Counted from the first letter of the stretch, positions 32,931 to 44,843 are shown. The stretch: 64,000 nucleotides of DNA from Siphonodentalium dalli (GCA_032622095.1 CP136063.1:122904723-122968722), one strand, 5' to 3'. Numbers and translations: made by a program. The notes: generated by a model not told the origin, from the sequence alone.

Positions 32931-33845
32931 ATTTCATTGGCCGTGCTTGCAGTCCAAAGTGCCAAATCTCCCTTTCTATACTAAATGGATTCTCCCATTC
33001 AGTTATAAAAGTATAGATTGGAAAGGTCTATTATTCCCTTGGTTGTGTGTTCTGGTAATCAAAGAAAATGACAGAAAAAAAAATACAAGAGCAGAATAAT
33101 TCATATTCATTGGTGGGAATTTTAATATTCAGATAATAAGTTGGTCGGGAAAAACCACCACCTCTGGGCTATCACGACAACAGCACTGTTGCATGGCCAT
33201 ATCACGGAAACTGTAGCAGTTAACACATAATTAACTTGTTAAAGCCTTATTGTGTTGTTCCTTTGATGATGCTGGCATGGCACCAGTAGAGCAGAACATT
33301 TTCAAGGGGAAAAAAAGAAAGATTGTTGCATCTGTTCACATAGTTGTTCCGTGCATTTCAGTTTTCAGAATAAAATTATGGTGCATTCACCAGCATGTCA
33401 CAACCGACAGTCACATCATATTTTGCATTTGAACGTTCTGAAGTGGAAAGTTGGATACTAAAACTGTGATGCCACATGGCCCATTTTATACATATTGGGA
33501 TAGAAATGTGAAATTTCTGGAGGGGTCGGACTAATTGACTACTATTTGATTACCTCTGTTGTCTAGTTGACTCCTTAAAATCCCTAACTATTTCAATACT
33601 AGGTACCTCTCATCAATAGTGCTTTAGTATAGAAAGGGTTAAGATAATGCATTGAAGCCAGCTAACTTCTCACTTATGTCTCTCATTCTTTTGTCACATC
33701 CTACAATTTGGATTTGTGGTCTGATTTGAACTTTCGGAGTTGTAGAAAACAGAAATATTTCCTCTGATTGTTGAAGAATATTGTTTAGAATTGTGCATCT
33801 TCAATTTGAGAATTTTCAGATAATTTTACACTTTTCTCAATTCCA
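32931..33845. other. No gene seen
   Basis: Includes GGATTCTCCCATTCAGTTAT (about 32987), a motif also at 40190 and 48105. No supported coding frame. Confidence 0.4.
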
Positions 33846-34245
33846 TTAACCCTTTACCCAACAGAAGGGCCCTGTGCCAATGCATTCTCTTATATATGCG
33901 AGTCGACCATAGGTCGCCTCGCATATATAAGAGAATGCATTGGCTTAACGCATTAAAAATTATAAAATTGTTAAAGAAAGTAAGAAAAAATGGTAAAAAG
34001 TGTTAAAAAAAGATTTTTTTTAGGCCAATGCATTCTCTTATATATGCGAGGCGACCTATGGTCGACTCGCATATATAAGAGAATGCATTGGCACAGGGCA
34101 TAACTGTAACCATCACAATGTGGTCAATGAGCCGGTTCCAATAATATCCATATTTGTATGGTTTTATTGAGACAGACCCAAGATAATTTAGGCTGTTGAA
34201 GCTTTATTTGGGCATTTTTGGCCGGTTTGTTGGGTAAAGGGTTAA
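33846..34245. mobile_element. TTAA twin-hairpin element, copy 2 (400 bp)
   Basis: Complete: TTAACCCTTTACCCAACAGA to GTTTGTTGGGTAAAGGGTTAA-type end, with two hairpins and the spacer. It ends 161 bp from copy 3 and lies in the opposite orientation. Confidence 0.9.
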
Positions 34246-34406
34246 CTCAGTCATTATGGTGCTTATTGCATTTCAATTCATGTTTGTCTCCATGAGACTC
34301 TTCAGCTAATTAATGGAATTCCGCTATTTTCATTTGAAAAATTAGGTGAATTTATTGCAAAATCATTGAGAATTTCAAGAAAACCAGGTGATTTCAGCTA
34401 ATTTGA

Positions 34407-34804
34407 TTAACCCTTTACCCAACAAACCGGCCAAAACCGGCCAAATAAAGCTTCAACAGCCTAAAATATCTTCGGTCTGTCTCAATAGAACCATACAAAT
34501 ATGGATATCATTGGAACCGGCTCCTTGACCACATTGTGATAGTTACAGTTATGCCCTGTGCCAATGCATTCTCTTATATATGCGAGTCGACCATAGGTCG
34601 CCTCGCATATATAAGAGAATGTATTGGCCTAAAAAAAAAATTTTTTTAACACTTTTTACCATTTTCTTACATTCTTTAACAATTTTATAATTTTTAATGT
34701 GTTAAGCCAATGCATTCTCTTATATATGCGAGGCGACCTATGGTCGACTCGCATATATAAGAGAATGCATTGGCACAGGGCCCTTCTGTTGGGTAAAGGG
34801 TTAA
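34407..34804. mobile_element. TTAA twin-hairpin element, copy 3 (398 bp)
   Basis: Complete, in inverse orientation to copy 2. The pair could itself form a very large fold-back. Confidence 0.9.
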
Positions 34805-35269
34805 GGGCTGATCACATGCCTGGTCTATCAGTCGGGCTATATATCCTTACATATGTCTCAGCTATGGTTATCTGAACGATGTTGATGAAATTTTGTATGT
34901 TCACCATTTATATGAGGGGTTTCAAATGGATGTCAAATTCGGGTGTTTCACATAATCTGGAGGTATTTTCATATCTTTATTAAATATTTGGAGATGTCGA
35001 TTTTGTTTTTCTATCTGCACTCTCAGATATATGAGCTCTGAGCTATGGATCTCATTGTAATAAAACAGCTAGGTCTCTATGGAGTTGTTTGCATTTTCTA
35101 TTCTAGTGTTATGTTTTTTGTTGATCTAAAAATGATAACACAAGCTGTCATTGGAAAAATTAAAACCAATTTGGAAGTGGGGAAAAAATGGGCTACTGTT
35201 GGCATTGGCCTATATTCAGCCCCTTGTAGAACCAGAATAATCCTTGTATACATTAGTTAATGAGAATCC

Positions 35270-35520
35270 ACTGAAATGCTTCATTTTCTAAATAAGTTTC
35301 CGTCATTACCCTAAAAGGCCATTTTCCTGCTGGTGGAAAATATCAAAACAAAAATAATTCAAGGTCTTTTAATTCCATTAATGGGGGTTTCCCGTATTCA
35401 TGCATATATTATAGCTATGACAAGGCAGGACATTATATTAAAATTAACTTCATTGTGCTGCATTTTGTGGGATATTCAGTTTCAATTTGGTAATGATCCT
35501 CAACAGAAATGCCCAATTGA
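35270..35520. repeat. Local duplicate A (pairs with 38825-39030)
   Basis: TTTCCGTCATTACCCTAAAAGG, CTGCTGGTGGAAAATA and TTAACTTCATTGTGCTG recur in order at 38830-39000 with moderate divergence, about 3.55 kb apart. Confidence 0.6.
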
Positions 35521-35534
35521 TCACGACAAGCATA

Positions 35535-35688
35535 CAGTAATGCTCTAAATAATCGACCCCTTAACCACAGCAGAATTATGGGTATTTTTTCAGGATTTAG
35601 TCGAAAATATATTTCCGACTAAATCCTGAAAAAATACCCATAATTCTGCTGTGGTTAAGGGGTCGATTATTTAGAGCATTAAGTACTG
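35535..35688. mobile_element. CAGTAATG palindromic MITE, copy 2 (154 bp)
   Basis: Almost a perfect palindrome between TA dinucleotides. The centre GAAAATATATTTCC replaces the longer loop of the other copies. Confidence 0.85.
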
Positions 35689-36204
35689 TACACTGATATA
35701 TTACACATTGATTTAAAGTTTTAGTACGGCTCATTTAGCAAATATCATAAATAAAGAAAACATTCACAGTAGCTCTTCTCTATTTCAACAGGGGACTGAT
35801 GTTTAATGATGCTTTGTAAAATCAATAAGGTGTGAAGTCAGCAGTATATGCACTCTTTTAAAAGTACGCTCATGTTAATATGTGCACCCCAAACTCCAGG
35901 CAGAATTATCTCTCATCGCTCCGCTGAGATACCACTGCCATATGGACATTTGGTAAGAATTTCTTATGTGTTCTTAGTTCTTATGTTTTATGATTAAAAT
36001 TGTCTATTTCTGGCTCAGTTCATATTGTTCTTATCAATACCAAAAGAATTAACATTATTGCAAACTTTTGGTAGTCAAAATAAGATAATAGGTGACTAAA
36101 TATAGTTCCGACGATATGTAAAAATAGATGTATCGGTCTGCAAAGTACCATCTTTGTGGCAGTGCTATATCGCAGTGATAACGTAGAGGGCGCTGCATGG
36201 AGTT

Positions 36205-36470
36205 TGTGTGTACCCATACCATCTATGGTACACCTAACGCCGACATCTGAATCAACCATCTGTCGTTCATCTGTCTGGCTTTCATTTATCTGTCTGTCCA
36301 TAAACAAATCTATCTGACTTGATAACCTGAGTACTGTTTATCCGATCGTGTTCATATTTTATATGTAGGTTTATGATGACACACCCCTCAACTGTGTCAT
36401 TTGGTTGATTTGCTTCAAAACAGTACCGGTTTAACCCTATCCAACAATTTTGGAGACACATGCTATCCAA
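36205..36470. repeat. TACCCATACCAT-type repeat
   Basis: GTGTACCCATACCATCTATGGTACACC is a small palindrome followed by TCTGTCTGTCC motifs, as in the insert at 37494-38681. Probably the same family. Confidence 0.4.
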
Positions 36471-36521
36471 TGTGATAACTCAAATATGTTTCATGCGATC
36501 ATTCTCATAATAACATCCAGG

Positions 36522-36977
36522 TTAACCCTTTACCCAACAGAAGGTCCCTGTGCCAATGCATTCTCTTATATATGCGAGTCGACCATAGGTCGCCTAGCAT
36601 ATATAAGAGAATGCATTGGCTTAACACATATTAAAAATTCAAAAATTGTCAAAGAATGTAGAAAAATATTATAAAAATTGTTTAAAAATGTAAGAAAAAA
36701 TTATAAAATTGTTAAAGAATGTAAGAAAAAATGGTAAAAAGTGTTTAAAAAAAGTTTTTTTTTAGGCCAATGCATTCTCTTATATATGCGAGGCGACCTA
36801 TGGTCGACTCGCATGTATAAGAGAATGCATTGGCACAGGGCATAACTGTAACCATCACAATGTGGTCAATGAACCGGTTCCAATGATATCCATATTTGTA
36901 TGGTTCTATTGAGACAGACCGAGGATATTTTAGGCTGTTGAAGCTTTATTTGGCCGGTTTGTTGGGTAAAGGGTTAA
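36522..36977. mobile_element. TTAA twin-hairpin element, copy 4 (456 bp)
   Basis: Complete. The A/T-rich spacer between the hairpins is expanded by internal duplication of AATGTAGAAAAATATTATAA-like units. Confidence 0.9.
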
Positions 36978-37234
36978 TCATGAAACATTCTTCACCTGTA
37001 TAGATTTTGGTATCGATTGATTGGATTTAAAAAATATTAATCCTAGAACACATGTTATCCAAAGCAATGCTTTATCTGGTCAGTCTCATATTTATACATA
37101 TCCAAGTTAATGACGGAAAGTCCAACCCCCTATATATAAATATATCTTTCCAATCATCTGCACATTAATATGTGTACAGTAGTATATTCAGTTCTAGATC
37201 GCTGATTTTGAGTCAGTATGGTTGAAGGTATGGG

Positions 37235-38821
37235 TTAACCCTTTATCCAACAAACCGGCCAAAACCGGCCAAATAAAGCTTCAACAGCCTAAAATATCTT
37301 CGGTCTGTCTCAATAGAACCATACAAATATGGATATCATTGGAACCGGCTCCTTGACCACATTGTGATAGTTACAGTTAGCCCTGTGCCAATGCATTCTC
37401 TTATATATGCGAGTCGACCATAGGTCGCCTCGCATATATAAGAGAATGCATTGGCCTAAAAAAAATCTTTTTTTAACACTTTTTACCATTTTTATGTTTA
37501 CCCATACCATGTATGGTAAACATAGTGTCGTTGTCCGGATTGACCACTCGTGCGTGCGTGCGTCCGTGCGTCCGTCCGTCCGTCTGTCTGTCCGTCCGTA
37601 GACACTTTACGTGTAATGCGATAACTCAAACATTATTTACCTGATCAAAACCAAATTTTGTATATGGGGTTTTCAGCCCAAAATACAGATCGAGTTCGAA
37701 TATGGGTTTGATCCGACTTTTTTTGACAGAGTTATGGCCCTTTTTCGACTTAGAATTAATGAATTCTGCCATAACTCAAAAATTTTTATCTGATCGGAAC
37801 CAAATTTGGTGTATGAGTTTCTCAGACCAACATACAGATTGATTTCGAATATGGGTTTGATCGGATTTTTTTTAATGGTGTTATGGTCCTTTGACATATG
37901 ATTCACACATACATGTACTTCGATAAATCAACCATTTTTCATCTGATAGGAACCAAATTTGGTATGTGAGTTTCTCAACTCAAAATACAGAACGAGTTTG
38001 AATATGGGTTAGATCCAATTTGTTATACCAGAGATATGGCCCTTTTTAAACTAAGAATTATCCAGATTATAACCCAAGTAACTTACAATTAATGAATACC
38101 TGCTTCTCTGTGAGCAAGATAAAAGACAATATAGTTTATTGCTTTGAGAGTTATTTATAGCCCTCATATGTTAGGTCTGTATAAGAGACACAGTGAATTA
38201 TTGGATAAATTGATTTAGCTATCTTTTTAACCACAACTTAGCCAGGTGAATTTATTTAACTAGACCAATGGAGCTCTCTAAGTCCTTGGATGATGGGACT
38301 ACATTGGATCAAACAGGGCAGAGATAGGTGATTTAACCCCTTTTACCCATTCCATGTCTTTTAACCTTTTCCATTAAATAAATAATTATATTATTTTGAT
38401 ATCTCACATGGCAATTTGCAACAACATGAATAGAACTGCTCACACTATGATAGTGGTCACAGGCTCTAGAGTTTAGATGTTATATTAACCCTTCTATATT
38501 GACTCATACATTCCAATAATTTGTGTTATTACTGGTTATTATGTACATTTGTCATATACTACTTTAGATCATAACAGTATACTCTATAATTCAACATTAA
38601 AAGATTATGATTCTGATCTTAACAATTTACTATCGCCAAGGGATGGGTTAAACATCTGCCGATCGTGATCGGCCTCTCGTTTCTTACATTCTTTAACAAT
38701 TTTATTATTTTTAATGTGTTAAGCCAATGCATTCTCTTATATATGCGAGGCGACCTATGGTCGACTCACATATATAAGAGAATGCTTTGGCACAGGGCCC
38801 TTCTGTTGGGTAAAGGGTTAA
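37235..38821. mobile_element. TTAA twin-hairpin element, copy 5, split by a 1.2-kb insert
   Basis: The left part 37235-37493 and right part 38682-38821 join at ACTTTTTACCATTTTT / TTCTTACATTCTTTAAC, the uninterrupted family sequence. Removing the insert gives about 399 bp, the family length. Confidence 0.85.
37494..38681. mobile_element. 1.2-kb insert nested in twin-hairpin copy 5
   Basis: Begins with the palindrome ATGTTTACCCATACCATGTA, then a CGTCCGTCC/GTCTGTCTG run and three diverged ~150-bp units with GAACCAAATTTGGTGTATGA and TTATGGCCCTTTTT. It ends near GATCGTGATCGGCCTCTCG. No transposase frame; class unknown. Confidence 0.6.
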
Positions 38822-38824
38822 ACA

Positions 38825-39034
38825 TCTAATAAATAAGTTTCTGTCATTACCCGATAAGGCCGTTCACCTGCTGGTGGAAAATACCAAGACGAAAATAATC
38901 CAAGGTCTATGTTTATATTCGTTTAATGGGGATTTCCTCTACTCATGCATATATTATAGCCAAGGTCGGGTATGACATTATAAATTAACTTCATTGTGCT
39001 GTATTGTGCAGCTGCATTGTGTGCGATATTTAGT
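38825..39034. repeat. Local duplicate A' (pairs with 35270-35520)
   Basis: Same landmark order as 35270-35520. It ends where the next TTAA element begins. Confidence 0.6.
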
Positions 39035-39278
39035 TTAACCCTTTGAGTGCCAGGGGCCGATCTCATCGGCCCTAAACCTACAAAATAAGTCTAAAAGAAT
39101 ATAAGAATAAATTATTAAAATTGTAAAAACATTATTAAAAAAAAATAAAAAATTGTTAGGCCAATGCATTCTCTTATATATGCGAGGCGACCTATGGTCG
39201 ACTCGCATATATAAGAGAATGCATTGGCACAGGGTATATGGGTTGATACAAAAATCGACGTGGCACTCAAAGGGTTAA
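39035..39278. mobile_element. TTAA single-hairpin element, GAGTGCCA ends, copy 1
   Basis: Ends TTAACCCTTTGAGTGCCA and TGGCACTCAAAGGGTTAA are exact inverses. It carries one hairpin identical in type to those of the ACCCAACA-ended family. 244 bp. Confidence 0.9.
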
Positions 39279-39706
39279 ATCCCCAACAAAAATCCAACCT
39301 CATAATGAGAAGCATACAATGTAGGGCTGTAATGATGCGGTGGGCTCACAATGTGATGTGATGTAATGTAAATCACAATTTTTCCCATACGATGCAACTT
39401 CATGAAGTTAATGAGCCTCATAATTGTCACTCCAGAACAATGAATGATGGACAGCTCTACGCTGTAAATATGTGTCTACATTGAAGTAAATTTTTCCTAA
39501 TCTATTCCATATAAATTGGCAGAACTATTGAGACAATTTTAACAGTTTTTCAGTCTGATTGTACCCAAAAACTTGTTGGTTGAAAGGTTGGAATGCTAAG
39601 TCAGAGTTCAGTTGTTGGAAATTTGTGTAAAAAACTGAGAAAAATATTTCCACCACTTTCAGTTTATATAGTAACTTTTGTGGTGGAAATTTTTATCTTT
39701 TCGGGC

Positions 39707-39956
39707 TTAACCCTTTGAGTGCCAGGTCCGATTTTTGTATCAACCCATATACCCTGTGCCAATGCATTCTCTTATATGCGAGTCGACCATAGGTCGCCTC
39801 GCATATATAAGAGAATGCATTGGCCTAACAATTTTTCATCATTTGTTATTATTTTTTACAATTTTTTACAAAAAATGTTTATTATTTTTTTAGGGCCGAT
39901 TTTACAGACCGTAAATTAGGGCTGATGAGATCGGCCACTGGCACTGAAAGGGTTAA
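39707..39956. mobile_element. TTAA single-hairpin element, GAGTGCCA ends, copy 2
   Basis: TTAACCCTTTGAGTGCCAGG to CTGGCACTGAAAGGGTTAA, 250 bp, in the opposite orientation to copy 1. The hairpin has a 2-base contraction. Confidence 0.9.
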
Positions 39957-40930
39957 CACAAATTTCCAACACCTGAGTAGGAAGCTGCTGCTACTATTCA
40001 ACACATGAATCATGAAGCATTATATGGAAGACTCACATATAGAAGATAATTTATTAATAACTTATCACCATTATACGAACCACAGTCATTGACAGGTTAA
40101 AAGTTCACTCTTGCATCAGTATTCCTATCAATAGCATATATTGTTTTTTTTTCCCTGGTCAAAACTCTTTTAACATCTTATACTGAATGAATTCTCCCAC
40201 TCAGTTATAAAAGTATAACACATGAATCGTGAAGCTTCTTTAATCCAACATGGGACTGACGTTCAATCAAAGGGCCGTAACTCTTCAAATAGGGTCTCTT
40301 CTGTAAATTTATTGCATCTATTAGGTCCTTCATGGAAATAAGAGAGATCCTATTTGGAACTTTATTTCTGATATGTGATCTTTATTTTAAAGGCAATGAA
40401 TAAAATTCAAAGAACAGAAATATCTAATATAAATTTAACAATTTAACAGAATTATCATCATCTATTTCAACCTTTCTCTGACTTGGGAACATCTCATAGC
40501 AACTATCCATCATGAACCCAATATTTTCAACCAATGTACAATTTATTTGTGATTTATTATATACCATAATCAATTTTATACATACAATTTTTATTCTTAT
40601 ATTTCATTGCAAATAAAGAATCAAACTAAAAAAAGTTGCTTTGTAAAATCAATAATGTGTGAAGTCAGCAGTATATATATGCCCTCTTTGAAAAGTACAC
40701 TCTTGTGTCAGTATTCCTATCTATAGCACATATTGTGTTTTCCACCTGATCAAACTCATTGATAATATGTGTATGCCAAATTTAGCAATTATATTCTATT
40801 GAATGATTGAATGAATGATATATTTGGAACTAACCACAATACAATAGCATAGCCATAATACTTACAGTGTAATTTGAGCTGTCTGATTGTCTGACTGTCT
40901 AACCCATCGTGTATATTTTATGAAGGAGCG
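39957..40930. other. No gene; diverged local repeats
   Basis: GCTTTGTAAAATCAATAA, GTGTGAAGTCAGCAGTATAT and AGTATTCCTATC occur here and at 35810-35880, showing further local duplication. No coding frame supported. Confidence 0.45.
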
Positions 40931-41089
40931 GCAGAGGAGGGGGTCATGCAGGGATTTCAGCCCCCCCCCCTGCCATAGACTGATTCCTGTACAAATGTAT
41001 AATTATCCCCCACCCAAAAATGTTTTGGCAGGTGATAAAGGAATGGGTTCTGTCTGTCCATCCTGATAAGTTGTCCGGGTGGGGGGGGG

Positions 41090-41375
41090 GGGGGTTCTTT
41101 CGAACAATTATTAACTGTTTGAAAGAATTTTTGGTATATGAGTTCATAAATGGAGTATCTGAAACGAGTTCGCAAACTAAGCCCGGCAGTACATTTTTTA
41201 CCAGAGTTACATCCCTTTGATTGTCATTTTTAGCATTCAGCACCCACAAAAAGTTTTCGGGGTTTATTTCGAACAATTATCAAAGGATTTGAAAGAATTT
41301 TGGTATGTGAGTTCACAAGATTTTCTGAAACGAGTTCACAAACCAGAGATACAGCCCTTTTGATTGTAAATTAAA
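41090..41375 (+). repeat. Two ~175-bp tandem units
   Basis: TCGAACAATTATTAACTGTT, TGAAAGAATTTTTGGTAT and TCTGAAACGAGTTCGCAAAC recur after about 175 bp. Preceded by a 13-base G run (about 41082-41094). Confidence 0.65.
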
Positions 41376-41699
41376 ACAAATGTTAACCAATCTGAAATAA
41401 ATATTAACTGATTGTCCCCAGAAACTTCGTTGGAGGATTATTAGTCTACAGTAATGACCCTCATCCATCAGTATGTCGAGCGTCCGGCCATCAGGAACTT
41501 TGTCCCAGTCTGTATTCTGTCATCTTCTGGTAAATTTTTTTGTTATACATATATCAACCAGCATGGGAACCATTTAAGTTGTCACTAAGTTTTTCAGATT
41601 CAGATACGTGATATAATGGCTCCATATTGGTCTATTTTATATCTATATTGTAATTCATTTTGGGTCACGTTGACGATGTCACTAAAGCATAATCTCACC

Positions 41700-41886
41700 A
41701 GCTCTCACCTGCCGAATAATAGTGGAGGACGAATTGTAGTGCAGGGCTGTATTTTCGGCTGAAATTAATAATAGTGCAGGCAAATTAGCTATATGTCTCA
41801 TTGCATTGCCTAATAATAGTGCAGAGTTGTATTTTTGACTGAAATTAAATAATCATGCATGCACTATTATTCGGCAGGTGAGAGCT
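41700..41886. mobile_element. AATAATAGTG MITE, intact copy
   Basis: Ends AGCTCTCACCTGCCGAATAA and exact inverse (187 bp), with internal CTGAAATTAATAATAGTGCA repeats. It serves as an empty-site reference for the copy at 30010-30579. Confidence 0.8.
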
Positions 41887-42139
41887 AGTACTATATTCTT
41901 TCCGTTTTAGGCATATGTTATTCTTATTTTAACTAAAGTTGTTAAAGTTATATTCTATTCTTTATCTGGGTTGGGTTGTCCCTGGGTCGGGTTGTCCCTG
42001 GGTCAGGTTGTGTCCTGGGTCAGGTTGTCCCAGGTTGTTCCACTCTGGTTGTCACTGGGTCGGTTGTCCCATTCCAAAGAGTCTGGAGCCAACTCTGAAT
42101 ATATTATATATATTATAAATTTCCATCACTGCTATCCTC

Positions 42140-42423
42140 ATGCTGCTATCCTCACTTATTTCATCATCAGCCTCCACAGATGCAGAACGTGGATGAGATA
42201 ATCAGTTAATATTGGGAATCCCTCGTCTAAAAATAATGCTGACACGAGATTAACTGTAAGCTATTGCTCATCACATACCGTACCTAAGCATACCCACACC
42301 TCATTAGTTGTGTCAGGACACAATATATATTAATCAGCAATCCGGGGTTTATGCCTGATACCTATGGCATGAAAAGAAGAATCTGCTATAATAACAACAC
42401 AGAGATCTGCATCACTACATGTA
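42140..42423. repeat. Local duplicate B (pairs with 44620-44843)
   Basis: CACTTATTTCATCATCA, GTCTAAAAATAATGCTGACA, ATGCCTGATACC and ATAATAACAC recur in order 2.46 kb downstream. Confidence 0.65.
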
Positions 42424-42674
42424 CAAGTAATTCTCTAAATAATCAACTCCTTAACCACAGCAGAATTATGGGTAATTTTTCAGGATTTAGTCGGAAATAT
42501 GGCATGTTGCCATTCATCGGAAAGCTCTCACTGAGAGCTTTCCGATGAATGGCAACAAGCCATATTTCCGAGAGCTTTCCGATGAATGGCAACATGCCAT
42601 ATTTCCGACTAAATCCTGAAAAGTTACCCATAATTCTGCTGTGGTTAAGGAGTCGATTATTTAGGGCATTACTG
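42424..42674. mobile_element. CAGTAATG palindromic MITE, copy 3
   Basis: The left end has decayed; the right end GGGCATTACTG|TA is intact. The central GAGAGCTTTCCGATGAATGG block is duplicated. Confidence 0.8.
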
Positions 42675-42792
42675 TACATTACATGTAGGCTTATACATCT
42701 AACTTCATAACCGAGGGTGTCACCCCCCCCTCGATTATTGGTATGTGGGATTCTATTCACTTTCAGGCAGTCTGCAGGATTCATACCCTCTG

Positions 42793-43179
42793 TTAACCCT
42801 TTACCCAACAAACCGGCCAAAACCGGCCAAATAAAGCTTCAACAGCCTAAAATATCTTCGGTCTGTCTCAATAGAACCATACAAATATGGATATCATTGG
42901 AACCGGCTAATTGACCACATTGTGATAGTTACAGTTATGCATTCTCTTATATATGCGAGTCGACCATAGGTCGCCTCGCATATATAAGAGAATGCATTGG
43001 CCTAAAAAAAATCTTTTTTTAACACTTTTTACCATTTTTTCTTACATTCTTTAACAATTTTATAATTTTTAATGTGTTAAGCCAATGCATTCTCTTATAT
43101 ATGCGAGGCGACCTATGGTCGACTCGCATATATAAGAGAATGCATTGGCACAGGGCCCTTCTGTTGGGTAAAGGGTTAA
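42793..43179. mobile_element. TTAA twin-hairpin element, copy 6 (387 bp)
   Basis: Complete ends and both hairpins. The stretch CCCTGTGCCA that normally precedes the first hairpin is deleted. Confidence 0.9.
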
Positions 43180-43405
43180 CTGGCACTCAGTATTCATATG
43201 CCAAAATTGACCGGTATTCAGGATTCAACAAAAAGGCTGGTGGTGCATGTGCAGCTTTTATAGCACAAAATTACACAGATTTTGATTATTTTCGAGCCAA
43301 AGTGAAATATTTTATTGTATTTCAGTCGTCTACATCTTGATACATGTATGTTGAAGTTATCGAAAACTGCTTCAACAAATGTGTGAAAATTATTAAGTAT
43401 GTATT

Positions 43406-43575
43406 CAAGCCTTGAAATAGTGTGTCTGTCATTTGCAGAATTAGGTCAACTCAGCAGAATGAGGTTCCCAGAGGGTGAATTTGGTGATGCTAGCCCACTA
43501 TGCGGGGTAGCATCACTAAATTCACCCTCTGGGGACCCCATTCTGCAAATGACAGGCTCACTATTTAAAGGTTTG
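43406..43575. mobile_element. hAT-like hairpin MITE, copy 4 (170 bp)
   Basis: An exact 8-bp duplication TATGTATT (43398-43405, 43576-43583). Ends CAAGCCTTGAAATAGTGTGT and a decayed inverse. Confidence 0.87.
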
Positions 43576-43593
43576 TATGTATTCCATAATTTC

Positions 43594-43706
43594 TTAACCC
43601 TTCTATGAATGGAGCCTCCTGAAATTTCACGAACACCCTGTGCCAATGCATTCTCTTGTATATGCGAGTCTCCCATAGTGAGCCTCGCATACATATATAT
43701 ACCGGT
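43594..43706. mobile_element. Truncated TTAA hairpin element
   Basis: TTAACCCTTCTATGAATGGA, then one hairpin with TCTCCCATAGTGAGCC at its tip; the right end is not recognisable. Confidence 0.6.
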
Positions 43707-44114
43707 AAGATATTATTATCCATCCCTTAACTAACACCATTTCCAATTGGGAAAACGCCGCCACGTGATAGTCCTGGAAAAAGTCATATTGGACTCCCGA
43801 AAGTCATATTGGCTCCCGACTGTACAATATGATTTCTCATATTGGACTCCGTGACGTCACGAATTAACTCTATTGCGAAATGAATCGGTGAAATTGTGAT
43901 GCGCGCGCAACATTGATGGATTTTAGCAGACGTTTCACTTCCGCATTGAGTTTTGTTCTCACTTCCGTGTTTACTTTTCCAAATCATGCTTTCTGATGAT
44001 CAATATACGGTACAGGCTTTTATAGAGAATTAAGTGCCGACAAATACCAAAAATAACCACAAAAGTTTTATTTCCAAAATTTGGATAAACATACAGATGG
44101 ATAATAAAAATGTC

Positions 44115-44278
44115 ATTATACAATGTTGTGTACAGTATGAGTTTTTCTTGTACTCGTCCAGGTTGTGGTGAAAAGTCATATTGGACTCGACACTGGCGTG
44201 TCTCGTCCAATATGACTTTTCACCACAACCTGGACTCGTACAAGAAAAACACATACTGTACACAACATTGTATAATAA
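44115..44278. repeat. 164-bp near-perfect hairpin
   Basis: Arms of about 75 bp (ATTATACAATGTTGTGTACA ... inverse) close on a loop near ACACTGGCGTGTC. GTCATATTGGACTC inside it also occurs nearby at 43780-43850 in three scattered copies. Confidence 0.8.
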
Positions 44279-44415
44279 CTTTATAATACATTGGCCTAAC
44301 AGTATTTACCTTGACCTTTTAAGCCAGTGCAATCTCTTATATAAGAGAATGGCAGAATGCACTGGCACAGGACATTTAATGCTGCACCAGTGCAGCTCCT
44401 CTTATCAAAGGGTTA
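44279..44415. mobile_element. Decayed TTAA-type hairpin element
   Basis: CATTGGCCTAAC, GCCAGTGCAATCTCTTATAT and GCACTGGCACAGGAC with a final CAAAGGGTTA: the hairpin family in worn form. Confidence 0.5.
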
Positions 44416-44619
44416 TCTGGTATGTAGGATTCACCCCTCTCTGTAAAACTGGTATTTAGGACACTCTCATAACCCAGTAAGGAAAAGGAAAGTAAACATG
44501 TTTTTTTGGTGAACTTTGACATCAGTTTCATTGTTAGAAATGAATTCTACTTCAATAGCACAGCACACTGGATAGCTAGGTCATCAACTCAACTTAACTC
44601 ATTTCATAGCTGTTTTCAC

Positions 44620-44843
44620 TTATTTCATCATCATTATAATGAGAAAATATAATCAGATGTTGGGAATTCCTGGTCTAAAAATAACATTGATACAAGATAA
44701 ATTGTATGCTAAGCATTCCAATGCCTCATTAGTTTGTTCATGATGCAATTCATATTAATCAATAATCATTCCTTGATGCCTGATACCTGCCACAGGAAAT
44801 ATGAAGTGCAATAATAACACTGATAACTACAGGTATGCTAGTC
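44620..44843. repeat. Local duplicate B' (pairs with 42140-42423)
   Basis: Same landmark order as 42140-42423. Each duplicate is followed by a different MITE. Confidence 0.65.

Noticed and set aside
40925-40985. Possible third hAT MITE (GAGCGGCAGAGGAGGGGG then CCCCCCCCCTGCC)
   Set aside because: Resembles the GC-rich subterminal part of the CAGGGGCGCC family, but no second end or 8-bp duplication could be found.
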